From: Primorskyibacter flagellatus
Lineage (GTDB): Bacteria; Pseudomonadota; Alphaproteobacteria; Rhodobacterales; Rhodobacteraceae
Reading direction: 5' to 3'
DNA: 64,000 nucleotides
Assembly (NCBI RefSeq): GCF_900176485.1
Contig: NZ_FWYD01000004.1
Location: 229,965 to 293,964, forward strand
Positions 27,752 to 39,599 of the stretch are shown here, piece after piece. Made by a program: the position numbers and the translations under genes. Each line of letters opens with the position of its first letter. The first letter of the stretch is position 1. The notes below the pieces were generated by a model. That model searched no databases, was not told the origin of the DNA, and saw nothing but the letters and a program-made list of their open reading frames with translations.

Positions 27752-28321
27752 ATGAGCACGACCATGATTTCCAGAAGAACACTTCTCGCGACGGGTGCTG
27801 CCGCCCTCGCCACCCCGGCGCTGGCGCAACAGAACTTCCAACTTGACCCGATTTACCTTCCACAAGCCGTGCGCATCAAACAGACGCTGCAACCGCAACA
27901 GATCCTGATCGTCCCGCGCGCCCATTTCCTGTACTATGTCACAGAGCCGGGCCGCGCCCTGCGTTACGGTGTCGGCGTTGGCAAGGCGGGGCTGGAATTT
28001 ACCGGCACTGCGTCGATCGACGTCAAGAAGGAATGGCCGACCTGGCGCCCGACAAACGAGATGATCGAGCGTGAACCCAAGACCTACGCCAAGTTCAAGG
28101 ACAATGATTACGTCCAGCCCGGCGGTCCGGGAAACCCGCTTGGCGCGCGTGCTCTTTATCTTTTCCAGAATGGCCGGGACACCTATTTCCGCATTCATGG
28201 CACCACCTCGCCGCGGTCCATCGGACGGTCGGTCTCGAATGGCTGTATCCGAATGATCAACGAGCATGTCATCGATCTGTATCAGCGCGTTCCCGTCGGC
28301 ACCAAGGTGACGGTCCTTTAG
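27752..28321 (+). CDS. L,D-transpeptidase (YkuD domain), exported
   Basis: Protein of 189 aa with a Tat-like signal (SRRTLLATGAAALATPALAQ). The mature part is a YkuD catalytic domain: ILIVPRAHFLYYVTEPGRAL forms the first strands, and the active site is HGTTSPRSIG...SNGCIRM, with catalytic Cys near residue 167. It should make 3-3 peptidoglycan cross-links or attach proteins to the wall. Two ATGs (27752, 27764) could serve. The oxidoreductase gene follows 27 nt downstream. Confidence 0.92.
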   Translation: MSTTMISRRTLLATGAAALATPALAQQNFQLDPIYLPQAVRIKQTLQPQQILIVPRAHFLYYVTEPGRALRYGVGVGKAGLEFTGTASIDVKKEWPTWRPTNEMIEREPKTYAKFKDNDYVQPGGPGNPLGARALYLFQNGRDTYFRIHGTTSPRSIGRSVSNGCIRMINEHVIDLYQRVPVGTKVTVL

Positions 28322-28348
28322 GCTCGGTGCACGGCTGCGGCCAGTCAC

Positions 28349-29491
28349 ATGCATGATGTTATCGTCATCGGCGGCGGGCCAGCCGGGGCTTCCGCCGCTG
28401 TGACGGCAGCGCGCGCAGGCCTGCGCACGGCGCTTGTGGACAAGGCCCGATTTCCGCGTGACAAGCTTTGCGGAGGCGGCTTTACCGGCCGCAGCCTAAG
28501 CTATTTTCAACAGATTTTCGACGCCCCCCGTCCGGACGCACCGATGCTTTGTCGCAACGAAATGGCGTTTTACGCGTTTGGTCAGCACCTCGGAACGTAT
28601 CAGGACTGTCCGCCCCTGTATCTTGCCATGCGCCGCTCGCTGGACGCAGAGCTGTGCGCAAGGGCAATCGCGGCCGGAGCCGAGGATTTCACCGGCAGAG
28701 CCATGCAATCGCTGACGCCGGATGGCGCGGTCACGTTGGTCGACGGCACGTTGCTGAAAGCGCCGGTTGTGATTGGGGCTGATGGCGTCAATAGCCCGAC
28801 AGCCCGGTCTCTGTTCGGCACAGCCTTCAATCGCCATGAAATCGGTTTTGCGCTGGAGGTCGAATGCGATACCTCGCCCGACACATTGCCGGTACGAATC
28901 GATTTCGGCGCGGCCGATTGGGGATATGGCTGGGCCTTTCCCAAACAACATGGCGTGACCGTAGGCGTGGGGGGCCTGTTACGCAGGAATCCCGACCTCA
29001 AATCCTTGCTTGAGCGCTATTTGGTGGCAACGGGACTTGAGAGTCACAGCACCGTAAAAGGACAATTCCTGCCCTTTGGTCACGCCCGCAAACAGCCCGG
29101 AAAAGGCCGGGTTCTTCTGGCTGGTGACGCGGCTGGGCTGGTCGATCCAATCACCGGGGAAGGCATTGCATATGCGATGAAAAGCGGGCAAATGGCGGCT
29201 CTGGCCGGTATTCAATCGCTTGCCAAAGGGACGCCAGAGACGGCTTTGACGCAGTATCGGCAAGATTTGCGCGCGATCACGAAAGCTATTGGACAGGCAC
29301 GTTTTCTGCGCCAGTTGATGTTTCGCCCGATTTTTCGCCGGGTCTTTATAAATAGTTTCGTGCGTTCCACTCACTTGCGCCACGAATATCTGCGCCTATT
29401 GGCCGGAGAGACCGAATATTCGGGACTCAGCCGGTCAATTTCACGTCGTCTGCCGAGGTATTTTTGGCGCACTATCGCCAACACACGCTAA
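28349..29491 (+). CDS. Geranylgeranyl-reductase-like FAD oxidoreductase
   Basis: Flavoprotein of 380 aa. FAD Rossmann motif DVIVIGGGPAGASAAVTAAR at the N-terminus, KLCGGGFTGRSLSYF near residue 40, VVIGADGVNSPTARSLF, and RVLLAGDAAGLVDPITGEG give the complete set for the geranylgeranyl reductase/halogenase-type family. No bacteriochlorophyll genes are near, so the substrate may be an isoprenoid lipid or quinone. The C-terminus is basic and may touch the membrane. The reaction is inferred from family only. Confidence 0.85.
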   Translation: MHDVIVIGGGPAGASAAVTAARAGLRTALVDKARFPRDKLCGGGFTGRSLSYFQQIFDAPRPDAPMLCRNEMAFYAFGQHLGTYQDCPPLYLAMRRSLDAELCARAIAAGAEDFTGRAMQSLTPDGAVTLVDGTLLKAPVVIGADGVNSPTARSLFGTAFNRHEIGFALEVECDTSPDTLPVRIDFGAADWGYGWAFPKQHGVTVGVGGLLRRNPDLKSLLERYLVATGLESHSTVKGQFLPFGHARKQPGKGRVLLAGDAAGLVDPITGEGIAYAMKSGQMAALAGIQSLAKGTPETALTQYRQDLRAITKAIGQARFLRQLMFRPIFRRVFINSFVRSTHLRHEYLRLLAGETEYSGLSRSISRRLPRYFWRTIANTR

Positions 29492-29579
29492 AGGCGAACT
29501 TTTGTCTTACTTCCGCCCCATTTTCAGGTAATAAGACATTCAGGGACAGAAACGTTCCTGATTCTAATGGGAGAAAGTG

Positions 29580-29756
29580 TTGGCAATCGTCGCGCTCATA
29601 CTTGGTAGTCTTGCCGGTTTCATCACCGCCTGCACTGGTTGGGCATTCTTCGAATGGTCACTTTCCTATGCGTTTCTGGTCTATCTGATTGGTAGCATCT
29701 TGTCTCTCGGCATTTGCGTGGCCGCGATGTTGATATCCCCGGACTCCACGCGATAG
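29580..29756 (+). CDS. Small two-helix membrane protein
   Basis: Protein of 58 aa (59 if a GTG at 29577 is used). Two transmembrane helices: AIVALILGSLAGFITACTGW and YAFLVYLIGSILSLGICVAA, with a short polar tail SPDSTR. GGGAG lies at a proper distance before TTG 29580. No family recognised. Position between the oxidoreductase (88 nt) and cold-shock gene 2 gives no functional hint. Confidence 0.55.
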   Translation: MAIVALILGSLAGFITACTGWAFFEWSLSYAFLVYLIGSILSLGICVAAMLISPDSTR

Positions 29757-29957
29757 GCACAAGTTTGCCTCCGGCTTTTTCGGCCATCGAGTTTGCGTAA
29801 AACTTCTTGAAAACTGCCGAAAGATGAGGAAAAGATAGTGTCGCGACGTTACCACTATCGACCCACTGTTGCTGTTAAATGGCTCAGTTCTCGATTCTGC
29901 ACTGACTAGCCAAACTGCCGCAGTTCCGCGGGCAGGACTTTGACAGGAGATACGACG

Positions 29958-30164
29958 ATGGCAACTGGCACCGTCAAATGGTTCAACACTACCAAAGGTT
30001 ACGGTTTCATTGCGCCCGATGGCGGCAGCAAGGACGTTTTTGTTCACATTTCCGCGGTCGAGCGGTCCGGTCTGACCGGCCTTGCAGACAACCAGAAGGT
30101 GACTTTTGATATTGAACCTGGCCGTGACGGTCGTGAATCGGCTGTGAATATCTCACTGGCATAA
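29958..30164 (+). CDS. CspA-family cold-shock protein 2
   Basis: Single cold-shock domain protein, 68 aa, nearly identical to the one at 26787 (both begin [14 protein letters not shown] and share [18 protein letters not shown]). RNP1 KGYGFIAPD and RNP2 VFVHISAVE are intact. AGGAGA stands before the ATG. About 200 bases of upstream sequence without a gene probably hold its promoter and leader. Confidence 0.95.
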   Translation: MATGTVKWFNTTKGYGFIAPDGGSKDVFVHISAVERSGLTGLADNQKVTFDIEPGRDGRESAVNISLA

Positions 30165-30315
30165 CCCGCCTCTAGATGGCCGAAAGATGCGCCCCGGACG
30201 GCCCCGCCGCCCGGGATTCTTGTTTCAGGGGCAAAGAGTTTCCCGGATCTTCTGGTGTCGCAGGGGCGTCCGCCGCGCCTGCCTTGGCGTTACGACAGAG
30301 CCACGACCTAGGCGT

Positions 30316-30987
30316 CTAGTTTTCGGTGCGCTCAAGCAGTTGTTCAACCGCTGGCCCGATCTCGTTGACGATGTGCCCGACCCCTTTCGCATTGGGATGT
30401 ATGCCGTCGGGCTGCATGAAGGCGCTGTTATTCGACGCCGTGGCCCCGGCCTGCCGCAACCCTTCGAAGAAATCCGGAAAATAAAGCGTGTCATACTGTT
30501 TCGACAGGTCCGGATACATCGCGTCAAAGGCGGTTTTATACTCGGCCCCAAAGTTGCCGGGCGCGTATAGCCCGACCAACAGCACCTCCACCCCTTGCGC
30601 TTTGGCGACGTCCAGGATGCCCTTGATATTGGCGCGCGCCGCCTCTGGCGGCAGTCCGCGCAGCAGGTCATTGCCGCCAAGCGCCACGATCATGCCGTCC
30701 ACTTCGGGCGTCAGCGACCACTTGACCCGCGACAGCCCCCCTGCGGTCGTGTCGCCGGAAACGCCCGCATTGATCACTTCGACGTCATGGCCGCGCGCGG
30801 CCAGCCATTTGCGCAGTTGCGGCACGAATCCGTCGCCCTGCGATAGTCCGTAGCCCTGCGTCAGGCTGTCCCCAAGCGCCAGAATTTGCGTCTCGGCCGC
30901 CTGTGCAACGGTCGCAAAGGTGAACCAGACCGCGACCGCGACCTTGCTCACCGCCCTCAAGAGACCATATTGAGCCTGTACCTGCAT
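30316..30987 (-). CDS. tesA: Arylesterase / lysophospholipase TesA (GDSL)
   Basis: SGNH-fold esterase of 223 aa, exported. A signal peptide (VAVAVWFTFATVAQAAE) precedes block I ALGDSLTQGYGLSQGD with catalytic Ser, block III IVALGGNDLLRGLPP and block V PDGIHPNAKG with the Asp/His pair. ATG at 30987 has AAGG before it. The gene is divergent from an ABC transporter pair with only 18 nt between start codons; tesA next to ybbA-ybbP is a conserved arrangement. Confidence 0.93.
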   Translation of the reverse strand: MQVQAQYGLLRAVSKVAVAVWFTFATVAQAAETQILALGDSLTQGYGLSQGDGFVPQLRKWLAARGHDVEVINAGVSGDTTAGGLSRVKWSLTPEVDGMIVALGGNDLLRGLPPEAARANIKGILDVAKAQGVEVLLVGLYAPGNFGAEYKTAFDAMYPDLSKQYDTLYFPDFFEGLRQAGATASNNSAFMQPDGIHPNAKGVGHIVNEIGPAVEQLLERTEN

Positions 30988-31005
30988 TGACTGGACCTTT
31001 CTGTA

Positions 31006-31710
31006 ATGACCAAACCTATTCTCTCCCTCCAAGATGTCACGCTGGCGCTGGAGGGCAATGCCGGGCCGGTAGAGATTCTTCACGGTATCTCGATGGATGT
31101 GTCAGAAGGCGAGACATTGGCACTGGTCGGCCCGTCGGGGTCTGGCAAATCCTCGTTGCTGATGATCATGGGCGGATTGGAACGTGCCAGCGCCGGAAGT
31201 GTCACCGTGTTGGGCCAGGAATTGAGCGAGATGGACGAGGATCAGCTTGCCCGCATGCGCCGCGACGGAATGGGTGTGGTCTTTCAGTCTTTCCATCTGA
31301 TCCCGACGATGACGGCCCTGGAAAACGTCGCCACTCCGCTGGAACTGGCAGGCCACAAGGACGCGTTCGAGCGCGCCGCGACAGAGCTGGAGGCCGTAGG
31401 GCTGGAGCACCGCGCCGACCACTACCCGGCGCAACTGTCGGGGGGCGAGCAACAGCGTGTGGCGCTGGCGCGGGCCTCTGCCCCGCGACCGCGGCTGCTG
31501 TTGGCCGATGAGCCCACCGGCAATCTGGATGCCGCCAATGGCGATGCGATCATTGACCTGTTGTTCGACCTGCGCGACCGGCATGGCGCAACGTTGGTAC
31601 TTGTGACGCATTCAAACACACTCGCCGCGCGCTGCAACCGGGTGATCCGCCTGCATGACGGGCGTGTTGCAGACGCCGCCCATGACGCCTCACAGGCTGC
31701 TGCCGAATGA
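31006..31710 (+). CDS. ABC transporter ATP-binding protein, YbbA/LolD type
   Basis: ATPase of 234 aa: Walker A VGPSGSGKSSLL, signature QLSGGEQQRVALARA, Walker B LLLADEPTGNLD and switch His in LVTHSN. It belongs to the MacB/LolD/YbbA group that powers FtsX-like permeases. The permease ATG overlaps its stop codon, so subunits are made together. Neighbour tesA supports the YbbA-YbbP assignment. Substrate is not established for this family; lipoprotein or lipid extraction is plausible. Confidence 0.93.
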   Translation: MTKPILSLQDVTLALEGNAGPVEILHGISMDVSEGETLALVGPSGSGKSSLLMIMGGLERASAGSVTVLGQELSEMDEDQLARMRRDGMGVVFQSFHLIPTMTALENVATPLELAGHKDAFERAATELEAVGLEHRADHYPAQLSGGEQQRVALARASAPRPRLLLADEPTGNLDAANGDAIIDLLFDLRDRHGATLVLVTHSNTLAARCNRVIRLHDGRVADAAHDASQAAAE

Positions 31711-34235
31711 GCCTGCCGGTCGCGTTTCGTCTTGCCGCGCGGGAGTTGCGCGGCGGTTTGCGCGGGTTTCGCGTATTTCTGGCCTGTCTTGCGCTGGGGG
31801 TCGCGGCCATCGCGGCTGTCGGCTCTGTCCGTGCCGCGATTCAGGCGGGCCTGTCGGAACAGGGCGCGGTCATTCTGGGCGGCGACGCCGAATTGCGCCT
31901 GACCTACCGCGATGCCAATCCGGCTGAACTGGCCTGGATGCGCGACATTTCCACCGATCGGTCCAAGGTGATCGAGTTTCGGTCCATGGCCGTGGTTGCC
32001 GGGCCAGACGGGGATGAGCGCGCGCTGACACAGGTCAAGGCCGTGGACAACGCCTATCCTCTGCTTGGCACGCCGGAACTGGACCCTGCCATGCCGTTGG
32101 CGCAGGCTTTGGACGGCCGCGGGGGCACTCCCGGTGCGGTCATGGCACCGGTGCTGGCCGCCCGTCTGGGGCTGGAGCCGGGCGACAGTTTCCGGCTTGG
32201 CACGCAGGCCTTCACCCTGTCGGCCCTTCTGACATTCGAGCCGGACGCAGGCAGCGCGGGCTTCAGCCTTGGACCCCGGACAATCGTGCGTGCAGAGGCG
32301 CTGGAAACCTCCGGCCTGCTCGCCCCCGGTACGCTGTTCGAGACCAATTACCGCCTGATCCTGCCCCCCGCCAGCGATCTGGACGCCCTGAAACAAGGCG
32401 CGCAGCAGCGGTTCGCGGATAGCGGCCTGCGCTGGCGCGATGCCCGTAACGGCGCGCCGGGCGTGGCGCGTTTCGTCGACAGGCTGGGCGCGTTTCTGGT
32501 GCTTGTCGGGCTTTCGGGGCTGGCTGTGGGCGGCGTTGGCGTCTCTGCCGCCGTGCGGTCCTATCTGTCGGCCAAGACCGGCGTGATTGCCACGCTGCGC
32601 ACGCTGGGCGCAGGCCGGGCGGTGATCTTTCAGACCTATTTCCTGCAAATCGGCGCGCTCAGCCTGCTGGGCATTGCCATCGGGCTGGTGCTGGGTGCCA
32701 GCCTGCCGCTGCTGCTGGCACCGATCATATCGGCCTCCCTGCCGGTGCCTGCCGATTTCTCGCTGCATCTGTCGCCGCTGGTCGAGGCCGCGATCTACGG
32801 CATGTTGACGGCGTTGCTGTTCACCCTCTGGCCGCTGGCGCGGACCGAAGATGTGCGCGCCGCCACGCTGTTCCGCGATGCGTTGGGACAGGCCAAACTG
32901 CTGCCGCGTCCGCGCTATCTGCTGGCCACCGCCCTGCTGCTGGCGGTGCTTCTGGGCACGGCTGTCGCATTTTCCGGCAATGCCTTCCTGACGCTGTGGA
33001 CGGCGGCGGGTATCATGGGCGCGCTTTTGGTGCTGGCACTGGCCGCACAGGGCGTGCGGCACCTTGCGCGTGCGTCCGGCGCGCTTTCCCGTGGCCGCCC
33101 GGTGCTGCGATGGGCGCTGTCGGCGATTGGCGGTCCGGGAGAGGCCGCAGCCTCTGTGATGATCTCGCTGGGGCTGGGCCTGTCGGTGCTGGCAGCCGTC
33201 GGACAGATCGACGGCAACCTGCGCAACGCCATCGACGGAGAGTTGCCCGAGGTCGCGCCGTCCTACTTCTTTGTCGACATCCAGCAGGATCAGATGCCGG
33301 GCTTTCTGGACCGGGTCGAAAATGATCCCGCCGTATCGCGTGTCGCAACCGCGCCGATGCTGCGCGGCGTGCTGACCCGGATCAACGGACAGCCTGCGCG
33401 CGACGTGGCCGGGAACCATTGGGTTGTGCGCGGCGATCGCGGGCTGACATATGCGCAAGACCTGCCCGACAACACGACCCTGACGGCAGGAGAATGGTGG
33501 GCACCGGATTATGACGGCCCGCCGCTGGTCAGCTTTGCCGCCGAAGAGGCCGAGGAAATCGGTCTGAATCTGGGGGATACGATCACCGTCAACGTGCTTG
33601 GCCGCGACATCGACGCCACGATTGCCAGCTTCCGCGAGGTCGATTTTTCGACCATGGGCATCGGGTTCGTGATGACGCTGAACCCGGCCGCCCTGCAAGG
33701 CGCCCCGCACAGCTTTATCTCGACCGTCTATGCCGAGGAAGCCGCCGAGGCACCGATCCTGCGCGATCTGGCACAGGCCTATCCCAATATCACCGCGATA
33801 AGGGTGCGCGACGCGATTGATCAGGTCGGCACGCTGCTGATCGCGATTGCCAATGCCACGCGCTGGGGGGCGGCGGCGACGTTGCTTACGGGCCTGCTGG
33901 TCCTGATCGGTGCCGCAGCGGCGGGCGAACGCGCCCGCAGTTTCGAGGCTGCCCTGCTGAAGACATTGGGCGCCAGCCGGGGCCGCATCCTGCGCAGCTT
34001 TGCCCTGCGGTCTGCCCTTCTGGGGGCGGGCGCGGGGATTGTCGCTGTCATTGCGGGTGGATTGGGGGCCTGGGGTGTGCTGACCTTCGTGATGGAGACG
34101 GATTTCACCTTCCTGCCCGGAAATGCCCTGACAATCGTCATTGGCGGCGGGGCGCTAACCCTTGTGTCCGGGCTGGTCTTTGCGCTGCGCCCAATGGCCG
34201 CCAGCCCGGCGCGGGTTCTCAGGTCGCGCGAATAG
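31707..34235 (+). CDS. FtsX-like ABC permease, YbbP type
   Basis: Membrane protein of 842 aa with ten or so helices. The N-terminal basic part VAFRLAARELRGGLRGFRVF leads to helix 1 (FLACLALGVAAIAAVGSVRA in part), a large periplasmic domain (about residues 45-260), a first FtsX block (LGAFLVLVGLSGLAVGGVG), a central helix cluster, a second periplasmic domain, and a final FtsX block (LLKTLGASRGRILRSFALR). Two FtsX domains with a double periplasmic insertion is the YbbP layout. It overlaps the ATPase gene by 4 nt. Confidence 0.92.
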   Translation: MSLPVAFRLAARELRGGLRGFRVFLACLALGVAAIAAVGSVRAAIQAGLSEQGAVILGGDAELRLTYRDANPAELAWMRDISTDRSKVIEFRSMAVVAGPDGDERALTQVKAVDNAYPLLGTPELDPAMPLAQALDGRGGTPGAVMAPVLAARLGLEPGDSFRLGTQAFTLSALLTFEPDAGSAGFSLGPRTIVRAEALETSGLLAPGTLFETNYRLILPPASDLDALKQGAQQRFADSGLRWRDARNGAPGVARFVDRLGAFLVLVGLSGLAVGGVGVSAAVRSYLSAKTGVIATLRTLGAGRAVIFQTYFLQIGALSLLGIAIGLVLGASLPLLLAPIISASLPVPADFSLHLSPLVEAAIYGMLTALLFTLWPLARTEDVRAATLFRDALGQAKLLPRPRYLLATALLLAVLLGTAVAFSGNAFLTLWTAAGIMGALLVLALAAQGVRHLARASGALSRGRPVLRWALSAIGGPGEAAASVMISLGLGLSVLAAVGQIDGNLRNAIDGELPEVAPSYFFVDIQQDQMPGFLDRVENDPAVSRVATAPMLRGVLTRINGQPARDVAGNHWVVRGDRGLTYAQDLPDNTTLTAGEWWAPDYDGPPLVSFAAEEAEEIGLNLGDTITVNVLGRDIDATIASFREVDFSTMGIGFVMTLNPAALQGAPHSFISTVYAEEAAEAPILRDLAQAYPNITAIRVRDAIDQVGTLLIAIANATRWGAAATLLTGLLVLIGAAAAGERARSFEAALLKTLGASRGRILRSFALRSALLGAGAGIVAVIAGGLGAWGVLTFVMETDFTFLPGNALTIVIGGGALTLVSGLVFALRPMAASPARVLRSRE

Positions 34236-34304
34236 TCACCTTGATCCCGGCGCTTCAGGCTGGCATGTGACACGCTAACGTCACCTCAGCCCCGGGATGA
34301 ACAG

Positions 34305-35195
34305 ATGACACAAACCTTGCCCATGCCGATCACTGCGCCGCTGACCCGCGCGCAGCGTACCCAGCTTGTGAACCTCGTGCGCCGCGCGTCCAAGACAGAG
34401 ATCCTGCCACGGTTCCGGGCCTTGCGGGGCGACGAGATCGACACCAAATCCGGCCCCGACGATCTGGTGACAGAAGCGGACCGCAGCGCCGAAGCGATGA
34501 TCGCGCGCGGACTGGCGCGGGCTTTTCCGGGCGCGCTGATTGTCGGCGAAGAAACGGTCGCCAAGAAGCCCGACCTGTGGGACGAGGTTGACGGTGCCGA
34601 ACTGGCCTTCATCATCGACCCGGTTGACGGCACCTGGAACTTTGCCAACGGGCTGGCCGTATTCGGCGTGATCGTCTCGGTCACACGCTTTGGCCGTCCG
34701 GTCTTTGGCCTGCTTTACGATCCGATCCTTGACGACTGGGTGATCGCGGATGAGGAATCGCCCGCCGAGTTTGTCCGTAAAAGCCGCCCTGCCGCGCGGA
34801 TTCATGTCTCGCAAGGCGGCCCGGTCGAGGGGCTTTCGGGCTATTTGCCGCTGGCCATGCTGCCCAAGGACAAGCGTGCCGCCATGGCCGCGACCTTCCC
34901 CGACTTTATCCGCATTCAGAACATCCGCTGCGCCTGCCACGAATTTCGTATGATCGCGCAGGGCAAGATGGATTTCCTTGTGACCGGGCACCTGACACCG
35001 TGGGATCACGCCGCCGGGGTGATCATCTGCCGTCAGGCTGGCGGGCATGTGGCGCTGCTGGACGGGTCCGAGTACACGGCCGGTAAGCGCGATGGCTATC
35101 TGCTGGCCGCGCCCGATGCAGCGACCTGGGGACGCCTGCGCGACCGTTTTGCCTTTCTGATCGAAGCGAAGACAGCTGAAGACACTGGCGACTAG
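34305..35195 (+). CDS. Inositol monophosphatase family phosphatase
   Basis: Mg-dependent phosphatase of 296 aa. Metal sites: GEETV (Glu) near residue 83, IDPVDGTWNF (first Asp pair) and PWDHAAGVIICRQAGG (last Asp). KSGPDDLVTEADRSAE precedes them, typical of the family. Substrate could be histidinol phosphate, inositol phosphate or 3'-phosphoadenosine phosphate; no his genes are close. It stands alone, followed by REP-like palindromes. Confidence 0.87.
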   Translation: MTQTLPMPITAPLTRAQRTQLVNLVRRASKTEILPRFRALRGDEIDTKSGPDDLVTEADRSAEAMIARGLARAFPGALIVGEETVAKKPDLWDEVDGAELAFIIDPVDGTWNFANGLAVFGVIVSVTRFGRPVFGLLYDPILDDWVIADEESPAEFVRKSRPAARIHVSQGGPVEGLSGYLPLAMLPKDKRAAMAATFPDFIRIQNIRCACHEFRMIAQGKMDFLVTGHLTPWDHAAGVIICRQAGGHVALLDGSEYTAGKRDGYLLAAPDAATWGRLRDRFAFLIEAKTAEDTGD

Positions 35196-35204
35196 GATCA
35201 ACCT

Positions 35205-35225
35205 GTCCCGGACTTGATCCGGGAC
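35205..35225. repeat. REP-like palindrome 1
   Basis: GTCCCGGA and TCCGGGAC are perfect complements around CTTGA. The sequence is of the kind found as dispersed intergenic repeats in alphaproteobacteria. It sits about 10 bases after the phosphatase stop. Confidence 0.7.
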
Positions 35226-35262
35226 CTTTTGCCAAGCTCGGTGCATAAGGTCAGCGCCAGTC

Positions 35263-35297
35263 GCGATGCCCCGGATCAGGTCCGGGGCGGGCATCGC
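35263..35297. repeat. REP-like palindrome 2
   Basis: GCGATGCCCCGGA pairs with TCCGGGGCGGGCATCGC (two extra bases) around TCAGG. Core CCCCGGATCAGGTCCGGGG is the partner version of palindrome 1, 38 bases away. The pair lies between converging genes, so it may also stop transcription or protect mRNA ends. Confidence 0.7.
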
Positions 35298-35322
35298 ATC
35301 CGCTGCATGTGTTCTGGATGAT

Positions 35323-36561
35323 CTATCGGGCCAGTGCCGCTTTCATCACAGCTTCGGGAAAGCAAGTCGCGCTCTGCCCAGTGGCTTCTTGCCAGCGACC
35401 GATGGACCGGCGGGTCTTGTACCCGGCCAGCCCGTCAGCGCCGCCCACATCGTGTCCCATCGCCTCCAGCGCGCGCTGCATCGCCGCGACATCCGAGCGA
35501 TTCAGCCCTCCGACATTGCCCCAGCGCGCGGTGAAATCGCCCACGCCATAGGCGATGCGGTCGCCGACATGGCCGACGAAAAGCGCGTAGAGGTCGCTCA
35601 TGTTATAGTCCTTGAGGACGTAGAAATTGGGCGTGACAATGAAGGCAGGCCCGCTGCGCCCGGCAGGCATCAGCAAGAACCCCTCGGCGCGGCTCTCATG
35701 GTCGGGAAACGCGCGGCCAGAGATCCGGGTGATGCCCATTGCCACCCAGTCACGGATCTTGCGACCCTGATCGGGGCCTTCAAGCGTGCAGGAAACACTC
35801 GCGGGCACGCTTACCTCGAACCCCCAGTCGCGCCCGGCGATCCAGCCATGCCGTTGCAGATAGCGCGCGATCGAGGCGATCGTGTCCGCCTCGGACCGCC
35901 AGATATCGGCATGGCCGTCGCCATCCCCATCGGCGGCATAATCCAGAAAACTGGAGGGCATGAATTGCGGCTGTCCCAGCGCGCCGGCCCAGCTGGATTT
36001 CATTGCCCCGGCGGGTGCGTGTCCGGCTTGCGCGATGCGCAGCGCCGCGATCAACTCGTCGGTGAAATAGGCCGCCCGCGTTGACATGAAGCCTTTGGTG
36101 CCCAGCACCTCAAAGACATTATGCGGGATCTTCACCCGACCATAGCCGCTTTCACGCCCCCAGATCGCCAGGATGATCCGCCCCGGCACACCGGTTCGAC
36201 GTTCTGCCGCCGCAAGGGCAGCAGCATGACTTCGGCCCATTTGTTTCCCGACAGAGGTCGCCGCATCGACAGAGCCACGGTTGAAATATTTGCCCGGACT
36301 GCCAAACTCTGCCTGACGCTGGCGTTGCGGCGTGCGCGGCTTGCTGCCGGGCGGCACCAGATCCGGCAGATCCCAGTTCAATTTGACACCGGAAAAGGCC
36401 GCGTCAAACGTCGCGCGCGCCACGCCCGCGGCCCGCGCGCGCGGCCAGATCTGCTGTTCCAGCCAACCGCGAAACTGCCGTTCCACTGACGCACGGTCCT
36501 GTGCAAACGCCTGTCCGCACAGTCCCACAAGCAGCACGACCAGTGCCAATACCCTCATCAT
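35323..36561 (-). CDS. Lytic murein transglycosylase (MltB family)
   Basis: Exported peptidoglycan lyase of 412 aa. Signal peptide MMRVLALVVLLVGLCGQAFA; the catalytic Glu lies in ILAIWGRESGYG (about residue 135); SSWAGALGQPQFMPSSFLDY and ADGDGDGHADIW are the other MltB signatures. The C-terminal about 60 residues (LNRSDVAAMQRALEAMGHDV, then GLAGYKTRRSIGRWQ) are a peptidoglycan-binding domain. ATG at 36561 or 36558. It is 58 nt downstream of gcvP on the same strand but probably not part of that operon. Confidence 0.93.
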   Translation of the reverse strand: MMRVLALVVLLVGLCGQAFAQDRASVERQFRGWLEQQIWPRARAAGVARATFDAAFSGVKLNWDLPDLVPPGSKPRTPQRQRQAEFGSPGKYFNRGSVDAATSVGKQMGRSHAAALAAAERRTGVPGRIILAIWGRESGYGRVKIPHNVFEVLGTKGFMSTRAAYFTDELIAALRIAQAGHAPAGAMKSSWAGALGQPQFMPSSFLDYAADGDGDGHADIWRSEADTIASIARYLQRHGWIAGRDWGFEVSVPASVSCTLEGPDQGRKIRDWVAMGITRISGRAFPDHESRAEGFLLMPAGRSGPAFIVTPNFYVLKDYNMSDLYALFVGHVGDRIAYGVGDFTARWGNVGGLNRSDVAAMQRALEAMGHDVGGADGLAGYKTRRSIGRWQEATGQSATCFPEAVMKAALAR

Positions 36562-36619
36562 TGTCCCCTGCCCGTCGCTTTGGCCTGATCATAGGCCGCG
36601 CGACGGGCAGCGCAAAGGC

Positions 36620-39469
<2,850 letters not shown>

Positions 39470-39537
39470 GCGGCACCCTCTTTCACGCAATGCGCAGACA
39501 GTTCAGACTTCGACGCCGCCCGCTTAGCCGCCCCCGG

Positions 39538-39599
39538 CTTCTTCTTGGCAAAAATACTCCGGGGGAGACGCCCAAGGGGCGGCGGGGGCAGCGCCCCTT
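39538..39599 (+). repeat. Dispersed intergenic repeat, copy 1, with hairpin
   Basis: Begins CTTCTTCTTGGCAAAAATAC then TCCGGGGGAG, and ends with a GGGGCG/CGCCCC hairpin followed by TTTT on the plus strand. Closely related starts recur at 44166 (plus) and 42695 (minus). It occupies the gap between gcvH and gcvP. Confidence 0.7.

Noticed and set aside
31422..33710. A 762-codon minus-strand frame opposite the ABC permease
   Set aside because: Composition is dominated by Gln, Arg and Gly with no recognisable motif; it mirrors the codon bias of the real permease gene.
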